From: Pycnopodia helianthoides
Taxonomy: Eukaryota > Echinodermata > Asteroidea > Forcipulatida > Asteriidae
Direction: 5' to 3'
Assembly: GCA_032158295.1 (NCBI GenBank)
Contig: CM063244.1
Span: forward strand, 25,704,930-25,768,929
DNA: 64,000 nt
In this document: positions 63,633-64,000 of the stretch, piece by piece
Position numbering within the stretch: the stretch's first letter is position 1
Layout: the number at the start of each line of letters is the position of its first letter
Program-made: the position numbers and the translations under genes
The notes under the pieces: generated by a model
Database searches by the model: none
What the model saw: the letters and a program-made list of their open reading frames with translations, nothing else
What the model was told of the DNA's origin: nothing

Positions 63633-64000
63633 AGGCATGATACACTTATGGTAATTGTCAGAGACCAGTATCCTCACTTGGTGTATCCCAACATATGAAT
63701 AAAATTAAAAAAAACTGTGAAAATTTTGGCTCAATTGGTCATCGAAGTTGCAGGAAAATAATGAGAGAAAAAACACCCTTGTTGCAAAGAATTGTGTGCT
63801 TTCAAATGCCTGAAAAAAAGGCTTCACGAAGCCTTTCTCAAATTCCAATATTTCAGTGAGAAATTACCTCTTTCTCAAAAACTTATTCAGGCCTACTTCA
63901 GAGGTAGATGTTTCTCACAATCTTCAGCTGCTCTCAGGTGCTCCTTACCAAGTAAATTTATGGTAATGTATTTCTTGAGTAGTTACACAAAGTATCAAAA
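63629..64000. repeat. TTAA-flanked MITE, family T2, inverted, cut by window end
   Basis: TTAAAGGCATGATACACTTA opens it, followed by TTGGTGTATCCCAACATATG and CTCAATTGGTCATCGAAG, the inverse of 36,195-36,571. Its far end lies beyond the window. Confidence 0.8.

Overview
The window is animal nuclear DNA. Its genes have many introns with GT-AG splice sites, there is no operon structure, and most of the sequence is dispersed repeats. The two conserved genes, mitochondrial dihydrolipoamide dehydrogenase and an IRAK1/Pelle-type kinase, together with the very dense miniature inverted-repeat elements, tRNA-derived SINEs and minisatellites, suggest a marine invertebrate deuterostome. An echinoderm, possibly a sea star, is my best inference from general repeat style; it is not proven by the sequence.

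Layout. 1-4.5 kb: degenerate tandem repeats and dispersed elements without genes. 4.5-6.4 kb (minus): a three-exon gene for a ~102-residue single HMG-box protein, with a 39-bp minisatellite in its second intron. 6.4-19.3 kb: no confident gene, but SINEs, an irregular tandem block (9.9-12 kb) and a ~6.7-kb array of ~0.8-kb units (12.2-19 kb) holding two exon-like 98-bp cassettes. 19.8-22.1 kb (plus): an unrecognised two-exon gene whose reading frame is broken by an apparent one-base loss. 23.66-40.54 kb (plus): a complete 12-exon DLD gene predicting 512 residues. 40.5-48.2 kb: a repeat-filled gap between convergent genes. 48.2-60.9 kb (minus): a 12-exon IRAK1-like kinase gene (death domain, kinase, ~520-residue tail) with an apparent one-base frameshift late in the kinase domain. 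61-64 kb: upstream repeats, with TTAA-bounded elements joined head to tail up to the window end.

The genes do not form a pathway. DLD is the shared E3 of mitochondrial 2-oxoacid dehydrogenase complexes and the glycine cleavage system. The IRAK-like kinase would act in cytoplasmic Toll/IL-1 receptor signalling. The HMG-box protein would bind DNA or chromatin. The most distinctive content is repeat biology next to splice sites: a minisatellite made of splice-donor sequence beside IRAK exon 6, a fold-back element whose flanking 12-bp direct repeat spans the DLD exon 4 donor, nested insertions in a SINE, and TTAA-bounded families that share an internal core and abut each other.
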